The position numbers and the translations under genes are program-made. Shown in pieces: positions 21,481 through 31,654 of a stretch of 42,873 nucleotides of DNA. Within the stretch, counting starts at the first letter, position 1, and each line of letters begins with the position of its first letter. Origin of the DNA: Catenaria anguillulae PL171 (taxonomy: Eukaryota; Blastocladiomycota; Blastocladiomycetes; Blastocladiales; Catenariaceae); assembly GCA_002102555.1 (NCBI GenBank), contig MCFL01000203.1:1-42873 (forward strand), in the 5' to 3' direction. Below the pieces are notes generated by a model. That model was not told the DNA's origin. It did not search any database and saw nothing but the letters and a program-made list of their open reading frames with translations.

Positions 21481-22237
21481 ATGATCGACATTCTCAAGGA
21501 CAAGAAGGTGATTTTGGCGTCGAAATCGCCTCGCCGGGTCGAAATCTTGACCAAGCTGGTCCGTCCCACCCGCTCTTTTCGCTTAGCGCCAGTCGCTTTC
21601 CTCTTCTGAAACACATGTGGTATCCGGCCAGGGCATTGAATTCACTGCAGTTGGCTCCACCTTCCCTGAACTCCTCGCCCACGACGACTTTGACACGCCG
21701 GCCGATTACGCCATGACCAATGCCCGCGAAAAGGCCCTGGAGGTGTACCGAACGCTCACCATGAATGGCCAGCAACCACCGGACCTTGTGATTGGCGCCG
21801 ACACCGTCGTCGTGTACGAGCCGCCGGCCGCCAACACGGGCGAACGTGCCATCATTCTCGAAAAGCCCAACGACGAGGCGCACGCCAAGAAAATGCTGAC
21901 CACGCTCCGTAACGCGAAAACCCACGGTGTCGTCACGGGCATGTGTTTTGTTTTTCCGCCGTCCGCTGATGTGGTTGAAGCGGATGAGGGTGGCGATGCG
22001 GGCGAGCCCAAAGTCGTGACATTTTTCGAGCACACAAGCGTGACTTTTGGCAGTCAAGTCACGGACGCCATGATTGACGCTTATGTGGCTACGGGCGACC
22101 CGCTTGACAAGGCTGGCGCGTACGGGTACCAGAGTAAGGCCATGTTTCTGGTTGAGCGTATTGATGGCTGTCACTTCAACGTAGTGGGTTTGCCAGTGTA
22201 TCGGATGGTGGTCGAACTGCAAAACCACATCAAGTAG
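21481..22237 (+). CDS. Maf/YhdE-type nucleotide pyrophosphatase
   Basis: Maf proteins hydrolyse non-canonical or excess nucleoside triphosphates (such as dTTP, UTP or modified forms) to monophosphates and pyrophosphate; the animal relative is fused in ASMTL. Exons are 21481-21558 and 21632-22237 (684 bases, 227 residues; intron 73 bases). Motifs include ILASKSPRRVEIL at the N-terminus, PDLVIGADTVVV, ILEKPNDEAHAKKML, GVVTGMCFVF, the segment GDPLDKAGAYGYQ and the end HFNVVGLPVYRMV. The intron falls just before GIEFTAVGSTFPE, so the product is the standard size. It lies inside the right arm of the mirror block with no counterpart on the left. Probably cytosolic. Confidence 0.93.
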
Positions 22238-23492
22238 AGGCGATGTTGGCTGTTTGATTGCGCGATGTTTCCGACGGTGTTTAATGCAAGATAAATGTAC
22301 TTTGCTCGAGTGTCAGTTTTCAGTCCTCTCCATGGCAGGAAGCTTGAATTGGACTCGTGGCGATATTTGACTACCCGGAAGAGACGCATCTGATCTGCGC
22401 ACGCTCCTGCACCTCACAGATGGACACACTTGCACTTCTCGCTTGAACCTTTCTAAAGTTGTTACTGTAGGAAATTACTGCAATGGGTCCATGATGGATG
22501 TAGGACGACAGGTAAACCACCATCATGCCACGCTTGAGTTGACCGCCGCATGAACCTGGAGAAATGTCGAACGCCTGAACACACACACACATATCACCTG
22601 ACATTGCCCTAAGCTTGAGAAACATGCTTGAAGATTCGGCACATCATTGCGCACGGCCGATGATGCGAGCCATCGTAACCCTTGATCCTCGGCATCCAGA
22701 GCGATCCCTAGGATCTCGCCGCGTGCGTTTTGAATCTGGTGGGTGTCCACTTGTCTCGCGCTACGCTGGCATCCAGGTTTTGCGTTTGCATTTTGGTGCG
22801 TGGTGCAGCATTTTAAGCCTCGGCCATATACCGTATTTGATGCAGGGTTTCATTTTTTTGCCTTCTTTCTGCCGTCGATGAGGAGTGACTGACAACTCTT
22901 AAAACCGGCCAAAGGAAGACTTGAGCAGCTTCTGCCTGCTGCCGGAAAGGCCAAAGTCAGCCGATCTAGGAACATCACGATGCTGGCCAACGTTTTGTTG
23001 TGCAGAATGTCACGCAGTCCCTTCATTTCAAATGTGGTGCCGCTTACCAGTGGGGTCCCTGCACGGGGTGTTCTGCAAGGACTGTGCTGCTGTGGCATCC
23101 TGTTGGTTGCCGACTCCACTCAAGCTATGCCAACTCCGTTACGCTTGATTCCCGTCTGCTCTGCCTGCCGGCGGGTGCGGTCAAGGTATAAAGCCGAGCC
23201 ACAACCCGGACATGTTGCGAGGGAGTGAGCACATCATCCTCTGTCTCTCCTGCGACTTGTTTGGCCGCATTCATTCCAACGATCGAACACGGTCAAGTGT
23301 TCCTCTTTCCCATCACACTCCCTCACACATCAATCCACTAAAGCTCGCATTGAGCTCCTTTTCCTTTTCATTTCTCATGTACATACGATTTCATCACGTT
23401 CAAACGCTTTCCGTTTTCCATGCATGGATCGTTTACACATCTTTGTTGTTCCCGTGCCTAGACTCAACTCCAGATCAATTCCTGTATTCAAG
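22238..23492. promoter_or_regulatory. Long intergenic region with amylase B promoter
   Basis: About 1.25 kb between Maf and amylase B. TATAAA at 23187-23192 is a clear TATA box about 300 bases before the amylase B start. The 23220-23490 part is T/C-rich and leader-like. An ACACACACAC run occurs near 22580. No gene is recognised. Confidence 0.5.
23187..23192 (+). promoter_or_regulatory. TATA box of amylase B
   Basis: TATAAA in the context GGTATAAAGC, with a C/T-rich stretch downstream and the amylase start at 23493. The leader would be about 270 bases, long for this window. Confidence 0.5.
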
Positions 23493-25391
23493 ATGATGCG
23501 TTCGACATCATACCGCACCCCACTGCTTTTGACTTCCATCCTGGCTCTGGCCGCGGTCCTGTTCCTGACCGCCTCTGCCGCTCCCACCACTACCACCACC
23601 AACAACAACAAGGACGTGATCGTGCACTTGTTCAACTGGCCGTGGGACTCTGTTGCTCGCGAGTGTCGCGATTTCTTGGGTCCCAAAGGGTTCGGCGCCG
23701 TTCAAATCTCGCCGCCGCAAGAACATGCCGTCATCAAAAACAACAAGGCCACTTACCCGTGGTGGCAAGACTACCAGCCCACGAGCTACAAGCTCGAGAC
23801 TCGCCGTGGAGGCCGTGCTGCCTTGGCCAACGCGATTCGCGAGTGTCACAATGTCGGCGTCAAGGTGTATGCAGACGCTGTTATCAACCACATGGCAGCC
23901 ATGGGCGGCGTTGGGTGGGCCGGCACCCGGTTTGGCAACCATGTGTTCCCAGGCACCTATGGTCCGAACGACTTTCACCGCACAAAGGGCTGCCCGAACG
24001 ACATTGATTACAACTTGAAATGGCAAGTCCAGACGTGCGAGCTCGTCGGTACATACGCTTCTTCTTTTGTACCCCCTCCTTGTCCAGTATTCTCATGAAA
24101 GCTGCAAACAGGTCTCAATGATCTCAAAACATCCGACTCGTACGTGCAACGCCGCATCCAAGAATACCTCAACGACTTGCGCTCGCTCGGTATCGATGGT
24201 TTCCGTGTTGACGCGGCCAAGCACATTGACGCGTCCGAACTCGCCTCAATCCTCAACCCAATCTCTGGCTTCAAGTACCTCGAGGTCATTGGCACCGCTG
24301 GCGAAGCCGTGCAGCCTCCAGAGTACACATCGATCGCTCACGTTACCGAATTCAAGTTTGGCGAAGACGTTTCGGCGGCCTTCCGCTCGGGCTCAATTTC
24401 GTCCTTGGCCGATGTGGCCAACCGCCAACAATTGCCCTCGAACCGTGCCATCTCATTCATTGACAATCACGACACGCAACGTGGGGCCGCGGGCGCGCAG
24501 CGCAATCCGCTCAAGTACAAGGATGGCGCAGTGTACGTGCAAGCCGAGGCGTTCTTGCTCGCGTACGGGTATGGTGTGCCCGTGGTCATGTCAAGTTATT
24601 CCTTCAGCAACCACGACCAAGGGCCGCCGACATTTGACGATGGAACAACCAAGCAGGTCGAGTGCGGTAACGGATGGGAGTGCGAGCACCGCTGGCGGAC
24701 TATCGCCAACTTGGTTGCGTTGAGAAACGCGGCAGCTGGTGCGGGGCTCAATGACATGTGGTCCAATGGCAGTAACCAGCTTGCGTTTGGTCGAGGCGAC
24801 AAGGCATTTGTTGGATTCAGTCGCGGTGGCGATGTGATGCGCACTTTCCAAACTGGCTTGCCCGCCGGCACCTACTGTGACGTGGCCAACGGCGACATTG
24901 TCAACGGCAAGTGCACTGGTCCCGTGTACACAGTCGATGCTTCGCGCAAGGTCACGGCCAAGATTCCCAACAATGGCGTGCTTGCTCTTCATGTCGATGC
25001 CCGCGTCGGCGGTTCCACTGTCGATCCAACCCCAACTCCGACAACCACTTTCACATCGACCACCGGTGCGCCGACGCCCACACCAACCGATGGCGCTTGC
25101 ACATCGCAGGCAGTCACGATTGAGGCCCGCGTCGAGACGGTGTGGGGCCAGGACGTGTATGTTGTTGGCTCGGATGACAAGCTCGGTGCCTGGAACCCCG
25201 CCAATGCGGTTCCACTTGCGCCGAATGCTTACCCAGTGTGGCGGGCCACCGTGAGCGTACCTGTCAACAAGAACATCGAGTTCAAGCTGATCAAGAAGAC
25301 CAAGGCGGGCCAGATCGAATGGCAAACTGGTGGGAACAGGGTTCGCAATGTTGGTTCCGAATGCACGTCGACGTGGACCGAGAGCTGGTAA
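23493..25391 (+). CDS. Secreted alpha-amylase B (GH13) with CBM20 starch-binding domain
   Basis: It is the paralogue of amylase A with the same reaction. Exons are 23493-24048 and 24112-25391 (1836 bases, 611 residues; intron 63 bases). A signal peptide (LLLTSILALAAVLFLTASAA) and a Thr/Asn-rich spacer precede KDVIVHLFNWPWDSVA. Catalytic residues fall at the same numbers as in copy A: Asp219 (GFRVDAAKH), Glu243 (YLEVIGTAGE) and the Asp of FIDNHDTQRG. A Thr/Pro linker (PTPTPTTTFTSTTGAPTPTP) then joins a CBM20 domain (VTIEARVETVWGQDVYVVG, LGAWNPANAVPL, NIEFKLIKKTKAGQIEWQTG), which binds raw starch. The intron matches intron 2 of copy A; the first intron of A is absent. A second ATG at 23496 would serve equally, and an earlier in-frame start at 23424 would bury the signal peptide. 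A TATA box is at 23187. Confidence 0.95.
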
Positions 25392-25649
25392 GCAAGTCAA
25401 GGTGTGCGCATTTTACATGTAGACGAATGTTGGATGTCTGGTTGTTGAATTTGCGATAGTTGCCAGAGTTTCACAATACATGGTATCGAATTGCATTGAA
25501 GAATGTACACATGATGGACATGAGCGATCCGAGCCGCCTTCACGCAACCCGACCAGAGACCCTTGCATCCACCCACATGACTCCGCGACTGAAAAACTCG
25601 AGGGTTCCATCCCCAACCCAGTGCAGAGCTACGCACAAACACAGTGACA

Positions 25650-28600
25650 TTAGGAACCGACATCGCACCAGACAACTTGCAAACCCAACGTACCGTTCGG
25701 CACTGCCACCAACGCCCTCCACACACCTGCACGAATCGCAGCCCCAACGCCATCTACTTCCCCCGCCGCCGCGGCTGCTGCTGCTGGGCCGCCATTCACC
25801 TCGGCCTCGAGTGCTTCAATACCCTCCTTCATGGCTGACACCATTTCATCCGACTCGCGCAGCTTTTCGGCCGTGGACGTGGCCGTATACTGCAAGCGTG
25901 ATAGTTGCGTGTGAAGGTCCTCGGACCGGGTGGTGAGCCGAGCAGAGTGAGATTTGAGGTCAATGATTTGGTCGCGATAAGCCTACAAAAGTGAGAAATG
26001 CAAGGTGAGATGAATCAATCATTCAACAAGTGACACAGGGTACATACCTGGACTTCATTGATGCGGTGATGGTAAAGTTCCTTGACCGCCTCGATATCTG
26101 CGGCAATGTCCCTGGCTGCTTGCTACATGAATTGACCAATTGTCATAACCTCTGTCAGTTTCACTCCGGGACCAACGTGCACCGAAGCTCGTGACGTACC
26201 TCCAGCTCATCCACAGCAAGATTCAAATACTCGACATTGCGCCTCGCCTCGCCGACTCTGGCGACAACCACACCCACATCCTCGCGGACCCTCGCCCAAT
26301 GCTTGCGCAACACCAAGCTGTCCTTTGCCCTTGCCACCGACGTCGAGTTTGCCCGGCGCCGGACATACATGAGATCCACGGGCGTGTGTCTTACAGGCGG
26401 GCCGGTCACGCCCGCAACGCTCACGTACCGCGGAATCGAAATGGCGCGCCGGTGCTTAACTTGGACGCGCACATCGCGCCGAATGCGGTCAACAAGGGGA
26501 GGATCGGGAAGTGCCGAGGCGGAGAGCAGTGTGGCGGATCCGGTAGGGTCCCAGAATGAAAATGAGACGGCTGCAGTCCCTGGGGTTGTGGCTCCGGGCG
26601 TGGATGCAACGCCTCCGACGGCAAATGCGCCGCCGAGGAGCGACAAGTGGATGGACCCGGGCGGCGCGGGCGATGATCGGTGCGTCGACGAGCTTGCTGA
26701 CTGTCCACCGGCTGCGGCCAAGACACGTGTGGACGACCGGATCGAGGGTGCAATTGTCGGCGAGCTTGCGCCGCCGCCGCCGCCGCCGCCGCCCACTGGT
26801 GTAGCAGGAGATGGTGACGGTGATGGAGAAAATCCAGGGAATGCGCGCGACCCAAGAAGACCTGTTGTGAGCAAACTGGTGGCAGTGGCGCCTGCGGATT
26901 TGGCTGCCTTTTTCGCCTTGGACATGGACTTTGTCTTGGACCCCGAGCCGGATCCGGACAGTTTGGACTTGTGTCCAGGAACTGGTGGCGACCCATCGGC
27001 TGTCGTGGGCGACACGGGCGGCGACACGTTGTCGGTCTCGGACGTCTTTGGTGCAGACCGCGGCCGGCCACGGCCAAGGATCGAATTGGCCAACGCCCTC
27101 GGCCCGCGCTTGACCATGGTCGGGACAACACCAGTGTCACGCGAATCGCTCTCCTCACCCGCCGAGCTCGGCGATGAGCTTGGCGCCCGTGACGCAGAAT
27201 GAGGTCGCGCGAGCATGGACGTGTCAATGAGCGGCACAAGTCCCATGCCCGCCAAGCTGGCACCACTTGACGACCCACCCCCACCGCTCCGGCCCGACTT
27301 TGTCCCGCGCGACTTGCTCTTGCTTCGCTTTTTCGTCCGCCTTAACCTCCCGCCCATCAACCCACCGCCACCTTCGTCTCCCGTCCCTCGATCGTCCGTC
27401 AGGCCCGCAAACACAGACTCGCGTTCACGCTCACGCTCACGCTCACGTTCGCGCTCTCGCGCGGCGGCCTTGTCGCGTTTGCTGCTTGCCTTTTTCAGCA
27501 ACGTCGACGCAATAAACTCGCGGCCGCCCTGCAACAATCCCGGCTCGCGATCGCGGTCGTCACTATCATACTCGCCTTGCGACGGGGTCACCGCAGCAAC
27601 TGCGTCTCGCTCCAAATCGTACTCGTCCAAGGGGCCATCCGCATCAAACGCCTCCGAATAATACCCGCCAGGAAGCCTGCCGCGCATCGAGTCTGAGCCT
27701 GCGCGCTTGGCCCCGGCCGTTCCGCCCCTGCGCGAGGTGTTTGGAACCAAGGCGGTAGCGGCCGCAGCGGCGGGCGATGTGGGCGACATGGACGACACGC
27801 CCGTGATGAGGCCGCCCACGACACTGGTTGCAAAGCTGGACCCGCGCTTGTGCTTGCTGATGGAGCCGCCGCCGCCGCCAGGGCCATTGATGCCGGCGCT
27901 CAAACCCTTGCCAGCGTCCAAGCCGCCGCCGCCGCCGCCGCCGCCAGTGCCCGAGGTGGCTGAAGCGCCCGTGCCTCCCGAATCGCCTTTGCGCTTGCGC
28001 GCGTGCCACAGCTCGCGTGTCGCGTCGCTTTGCAAAGTCAAGGCCAGGAAGTTGTCCAAAGACGCTTGTGTGTTGATGGCGTCGAGCCGCGTGCGCAGCA
28101 TGCGCGCGGGACGCGATTGACCCAGCGACGACATGACGAGTGCTTGGTCAATGAGGTGGCAGGTCGAGCTGTCGAGCGTGCGAGTGAGCGGGAGTTGTTT
28201 GGATTTTTGGAACGAGGCAATCTTTTTGGTGAAGAGGTTCGGGTCGGTGAATGGGTCTTTGGTCACCTGTTTGGAATAGCGAATGCGGAAGTCAGTGATT
28301 GAGTGAGCCATGAAACAAGTTCAAGGAAAAGCACAATGCACATACCTCCTTGACGAGCATGGACAGCTTTGTGCGCCACACAAACACCTTGACCACCACG
28401 GCCATGACCACTTGCATTGAACAAACAACGCCATCCACGCTCCCCACGTCCGCCGTCGCCGATACGGGCGTGCCTGCTTGCTGCTCGACCGCCATAAACG
28501 CCCGCACGGCCTCGAGCGTCTGATCGCACACAAACCCATCGCCCACAGCATCCTGTGGGCTCAAGTACGCGAGCAACACGAGCGCGCGCTTGAGCAGCTC

Positions 28601-29389
28601 AACGAGCAACACAACGTACTCGATAATGACCCGTGGGGATTGCGCGGCCCCAGGAAGTCGCAATTGGAACCCGCGTACCACGCGCTCGAGCTGTGCGTCG
28701 CTGGGCCATCGGGTTGCAGACACGCCACCCGATCCGCGCGACCCGCACCCGAGTCGCCTAAGTGTCAAGTGGAGTTGGACCAGCGGGGCCGCGCGGAGCA
28801 TGTCGCCCGAAGGCACGTGAATCAGGGACAGTGAGGTGGGGAATGTGGCGAGCGACGCCACATGCAGCGTGCCAAGGGGTGTTTCGTACGTCGACAAGCC
28901 ATATGCATCGGCCATGGACGCCAGCGTTGCGAGAAAGAGCTGCGCAGATGGGGATTGCGGCGACAGTCGAATGGCGCACACGTGGACAAGGTGTGTGTCG
29001 TCGTTGGTGGGCACCAGGATCGAGGCGAGGGGCAGCGACCGGTTGGCGAGCCATTGATCGATGGCGTGCAGTTGGAAGCCTCGCAGGGTGAGGTGTGGGT
29101 CGACGAGAAGGGCTCCGGGAGACGCCGAATTCGAAGGTGGGAAGAAGCGCGGGTGGAGGACAAAGTCGCTCGATGCTCGATGAGAGGCAGACGTTGGAGA
29201 CGAAGGAGTGGGGGGTGGCCAGGATGAAGGCGATTCGACGGCAGCGGGGAAATCGTCCGAGTGACCAGTGCCGTTGGCTCCATTGGCTGCCGATGCCCGC
29301 ATCAAGAGTCGGTGGCGGTCGGCAAACAGGTAAGTGGTGACGGCCTGCCCTCCTTGCGCTTGCGGGTCTGGTGCCGGTGACGGATTCAT
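25650..29389 (-). CDS. Large Stb6-like protein with coiled-coil C-terminus
   Basis: Exons are 29389-28346, 28266-26200, 26122-26048 and 25982-25650 (3519 bases, 1172 residues; introns 79, 77 and 65). The N-terminal 300 residues include LRGFQLHAIDQWLANRSLPL and the helical PRVIIEYVVLLVELLKRALV. The pattern resembles the N-terminal domain of fungal Stb2/Stb6-type proteins, which bind the Sin3 corepressor in yeast; this is my best guess from pattern only. The middle is low complexity, rich in Gly, Ser and Pro, with an Arg-Glu repeat (RERERERERERERE). The C-terminus holds heptad-like stretches (HWARVREDVGVVVARVGEAR, QAARDIAADIEAVKELYHHR, EKLRESDEMVSAMKEGIEAL) typical of coiled coil. An upstream in-frame ATG exists at 29437. 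The gene model is solid; the family call is tentative. Confidence 0.65.
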
Positions 29390-29993
29390 CGTGTGACACT
29401 TGGATGGATATGGACGCTCAATACTCGCCCTGTACAATGCATTGCCCGAGGTCTAGTGTCGCCCTTTAATTTCAAAGTCTTCTCTCGAGTGAGTGGATTG
29501 TATCCTTACTTCTGTGGCGCGTCTGAGGCACTGGGCGCGTGCCTCCCTTCTCTCGATCTGTCAGTGTGGCCTGTTGGCATGGAGCTCGGCCGCCAGGGTA
29601 GAATGCAATGACGCTCGTTGGCAGGACATCCCGACTCGATGAGGAGCTGGGGCTGTCTACATTCCTCGGTGCCGAATCCTTCGCTGCACTTGGGCATCCA
29701 TCAAACCATAGCTCCAGGCAAACGCACCAACATATTTATCGCCAAGATCAGTCGAGGACGGCCCGCTTGACATGAATGAGCAGTGAAAACTGTGAGCGGG
29801 GATGGCGACATGGCCACGGCACGGGCATGAAAGACACTTGAAGCCGAGGGAGGATTGCTGCAAGCTGGGGAGGAAAGGTGCAGACAAGGGCAGGAGGGGT
29901 GTATTACATGACAATGACGGTACGTAACGGTACGAGAAACAAACGGAACGGAATGGTGGCAGGAATCCCAATCCAAGAAAAAAGTGGCAACAT
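29390..29993. other. Intergenic between Stb6-like gene and ATP19
   Basis: About 600 bases upstream of the Stb6-like gene and downstream of ATP19, both minus strand. It should hold the Stb6-like promoter and ATP19 3' region. No TATA box or gene is recognised. Confidence 0.4.
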
Positions 29994-30366
29994 TTAGTGG
30001 GCCTTGGCGGGCTTCTCGTCCTTCTCGAGCTGAAGATTGCGAGAAACATGATGGGTACAGTCAGACAATTGAAAACATAAAGAGAAGAAAAGAAAAGTAT
30101 ACCTCAGCCATGAACTTGGCAACAAAGTCGCCCTCCTCGGACGGCAGCTGCTTGATCTGCTGAGCAACGGGGGCTTCGGCCTTCTTGCCGCCGCCGAGCA
30201 TCATGCCGAGACCGGCAATGGCGGCGAGGGTACCGACGGCGAGCTGGAGTGGTGCACGACATGGTGGTCAGAGTGGCGATGTCGAGATAACGAAGGGTAG
30301 GGGACATACGTAGCGCGAGGGCACCTTGGCGCCAGCAATGATGTAGGTCTGGGGTCCTCCGGCCAT
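29994..30366 (-). CDS. ATP19: Mitochondrial ATP synthase subunit k (Atp19)
   Basis: Atp19 is a small peripheral membrane subunit of mitochondrial F1Fo ATP synthase, linked to dimer stability. Exons are 30366-30310, 30243-30103 and 30029-29994 (234 bases, 77 residues; introns 66 and 73). The protein starts MAGGPQTYIIAGAKVPSRYL. One hydrophobic helix follows (LAVGTLAAIAGLGMMLGG), then KKAEAPVAQQIKQLP, and it ends EEGDFVAKFMAE plus a basic tail (EKDEKPAKAH). The order of short N-terminus, single helix and acidic DF-helix matches fungal subunit k in size and pattern. It shares a 316-base divergent promoter region with the adenylate kinase gene, fitting a common energy-metabolism theme. The small size makes similarity alone modest evidence. 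Confidence 0.8.
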
Positions 30367-30682
30367 TTTGAAATGTGGTTTTGCTTTGCGTTAGGCGTGT
30401 GTTGAGGTCGCGACGGATATCGAAGGGCGACGGCAAATGCTCTCCCATCTGCGACAAATAAAAGAAAGCACAGCCAAGCCAACCAACGGATCGGAATGGG
30501 GATCGGGATCGGCGCTGTTGAGCGCGCAGGATGGGCCTCCGATCCACTCGGCAGTGACGTCTGATCAGCCCACTCATCCCATCATTGCAGCAGTGCGCGA
30601 GACATTCAACATTCACGCCTCACTTTGTCTTTCTTGATTCATTCATTTGCAATTTCGGTCACACCATTGGTAGCCAGTCGCC
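30367..30682. promoter_or_regulatory. Divergent promoter region of ATP19 and adenylate kinase
   Basis: These 316 bases lie between two outward-facing starts. No TATA box is evident. A GGATCGG-containing stretch around 30490 repeats GATCGG at short spacing. Shared control of the two energy-related genes is possible but not shown. Confidence 0.45.
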
Positions 30683-31476
30683 ATGTCCTCTTCTGCCGGC
30701 CGTGCACTTCGCCTCGTCATCATGGGCGCTCCCGTACATTCCATACTTGCGCTTTCTCTGTCGTCGCCACCACCCGCACCCGCTTACCCAATATTTCTAT
30801 CCCGCAACACAACACATGTGCATAGGGCTCGGGCAAAGGCACCATTGCGACCCGGCTGACGCGCGCCCTCCCGCACCTCGTGCCCATCTCCACGGGCACC
30901 CTGCTGCGCACCCACATCCGCAACGCCACCCCGCTTGGCCAACAAGCCGCGCAGCTCGTGCAATCGGGCCATTTGGTTCCAGACTCGCTCATCAACTCGC
31001 TCGTCGCGTGCGAACTCGCCGACCGCCCCTCCACCCATTTGCTTCTGGACGGATACCCACGCACCGTTGCGCAGGCCGCGCAGCTCGACGACTGGACTTT
31101 GGTGCAAGCTGTCATCAACTTGGACGTACCGCGTCATGTCATTTTGGACCGCGTGCTCAACCGGTGGGTGCATCCAGGGTCGGGCAGGACCTATCATTCC
31201 ACATACAGTCCGCCCAAGGTCGCGGGCAAAGATGATGTCACGGGTGAGCCGCTCGTGCGCAGGGACGACGATCGCAAGGAGGTCGTGGAGGAGCGCTTGA
31301 ATGAGTATGATCGGCTCACGCGCCCACTGGTCGAGTACTATGCAACGAAACGGACACCTGCGGGCAAGAGCGTCTTGGTCAATGTCAAGGGCAACACGTC
31401 CGACGAGATTTTCCCCGTGGTTAAGCGGGTCGTCGATGAGTTGATGGCACAGGCGAGTGGCGGGGCAAAGCAATAG
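30683..31476 (+). CDS. Adenylate kinase family, AK3-like (GTP:AMP phosphotransferase)
   Basis: It transfers a phosphate between a nucleoside triphosphate and AMP; AK3-type enzymes act in the mitochondrial matrix. Exons are 30683-30733 and 30826-31476 (702 bases, 233 residues; intron 92 bases). The intron cuts the P-loop: exon 1 ends MGAP and exon 2 begins GSGKGT. Other family parts are ISTGTLLRTHI for AMP binding, LLLDGYPRTVAQAAQL, and a LID region (VLNRWVHPGSGRTYHSTYSP, DDVTGEPLVRRDDD). The LID lacks zinc-binding cysteines, as in eukaryotic long forms. WVHPGSGRTY and VTGEPLVRR favour AK3 over cytosolic AK2, though I am not certain. There is no obvious cleavable presequence, which also holds for some AK3 proteins. 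Confidence 0.92.
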
Positions 31477-31654
31477 GCGCCTGTAGGCGTGTGGATTCGT
31501 TTGTGCGGAAAGCGCGCGGTGTACATTTGCAAATTCGTGTGGAGCATGTGTATCCGCATACAATTACACCAAATCTGAGGCCACCTTGGTGTATACGTTC
31601 AAAATATCTCTATGCCTCGTCCCAAACTAGAGCCATGGGTTCAAAAGCAAGGGT

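Noticed and set aside
26237-27202. Plus-strand open frame of 321 codons
   Set aside because: Antisense to exon 2 of the Stb6-like gene, whose four exons join exactly in frame.
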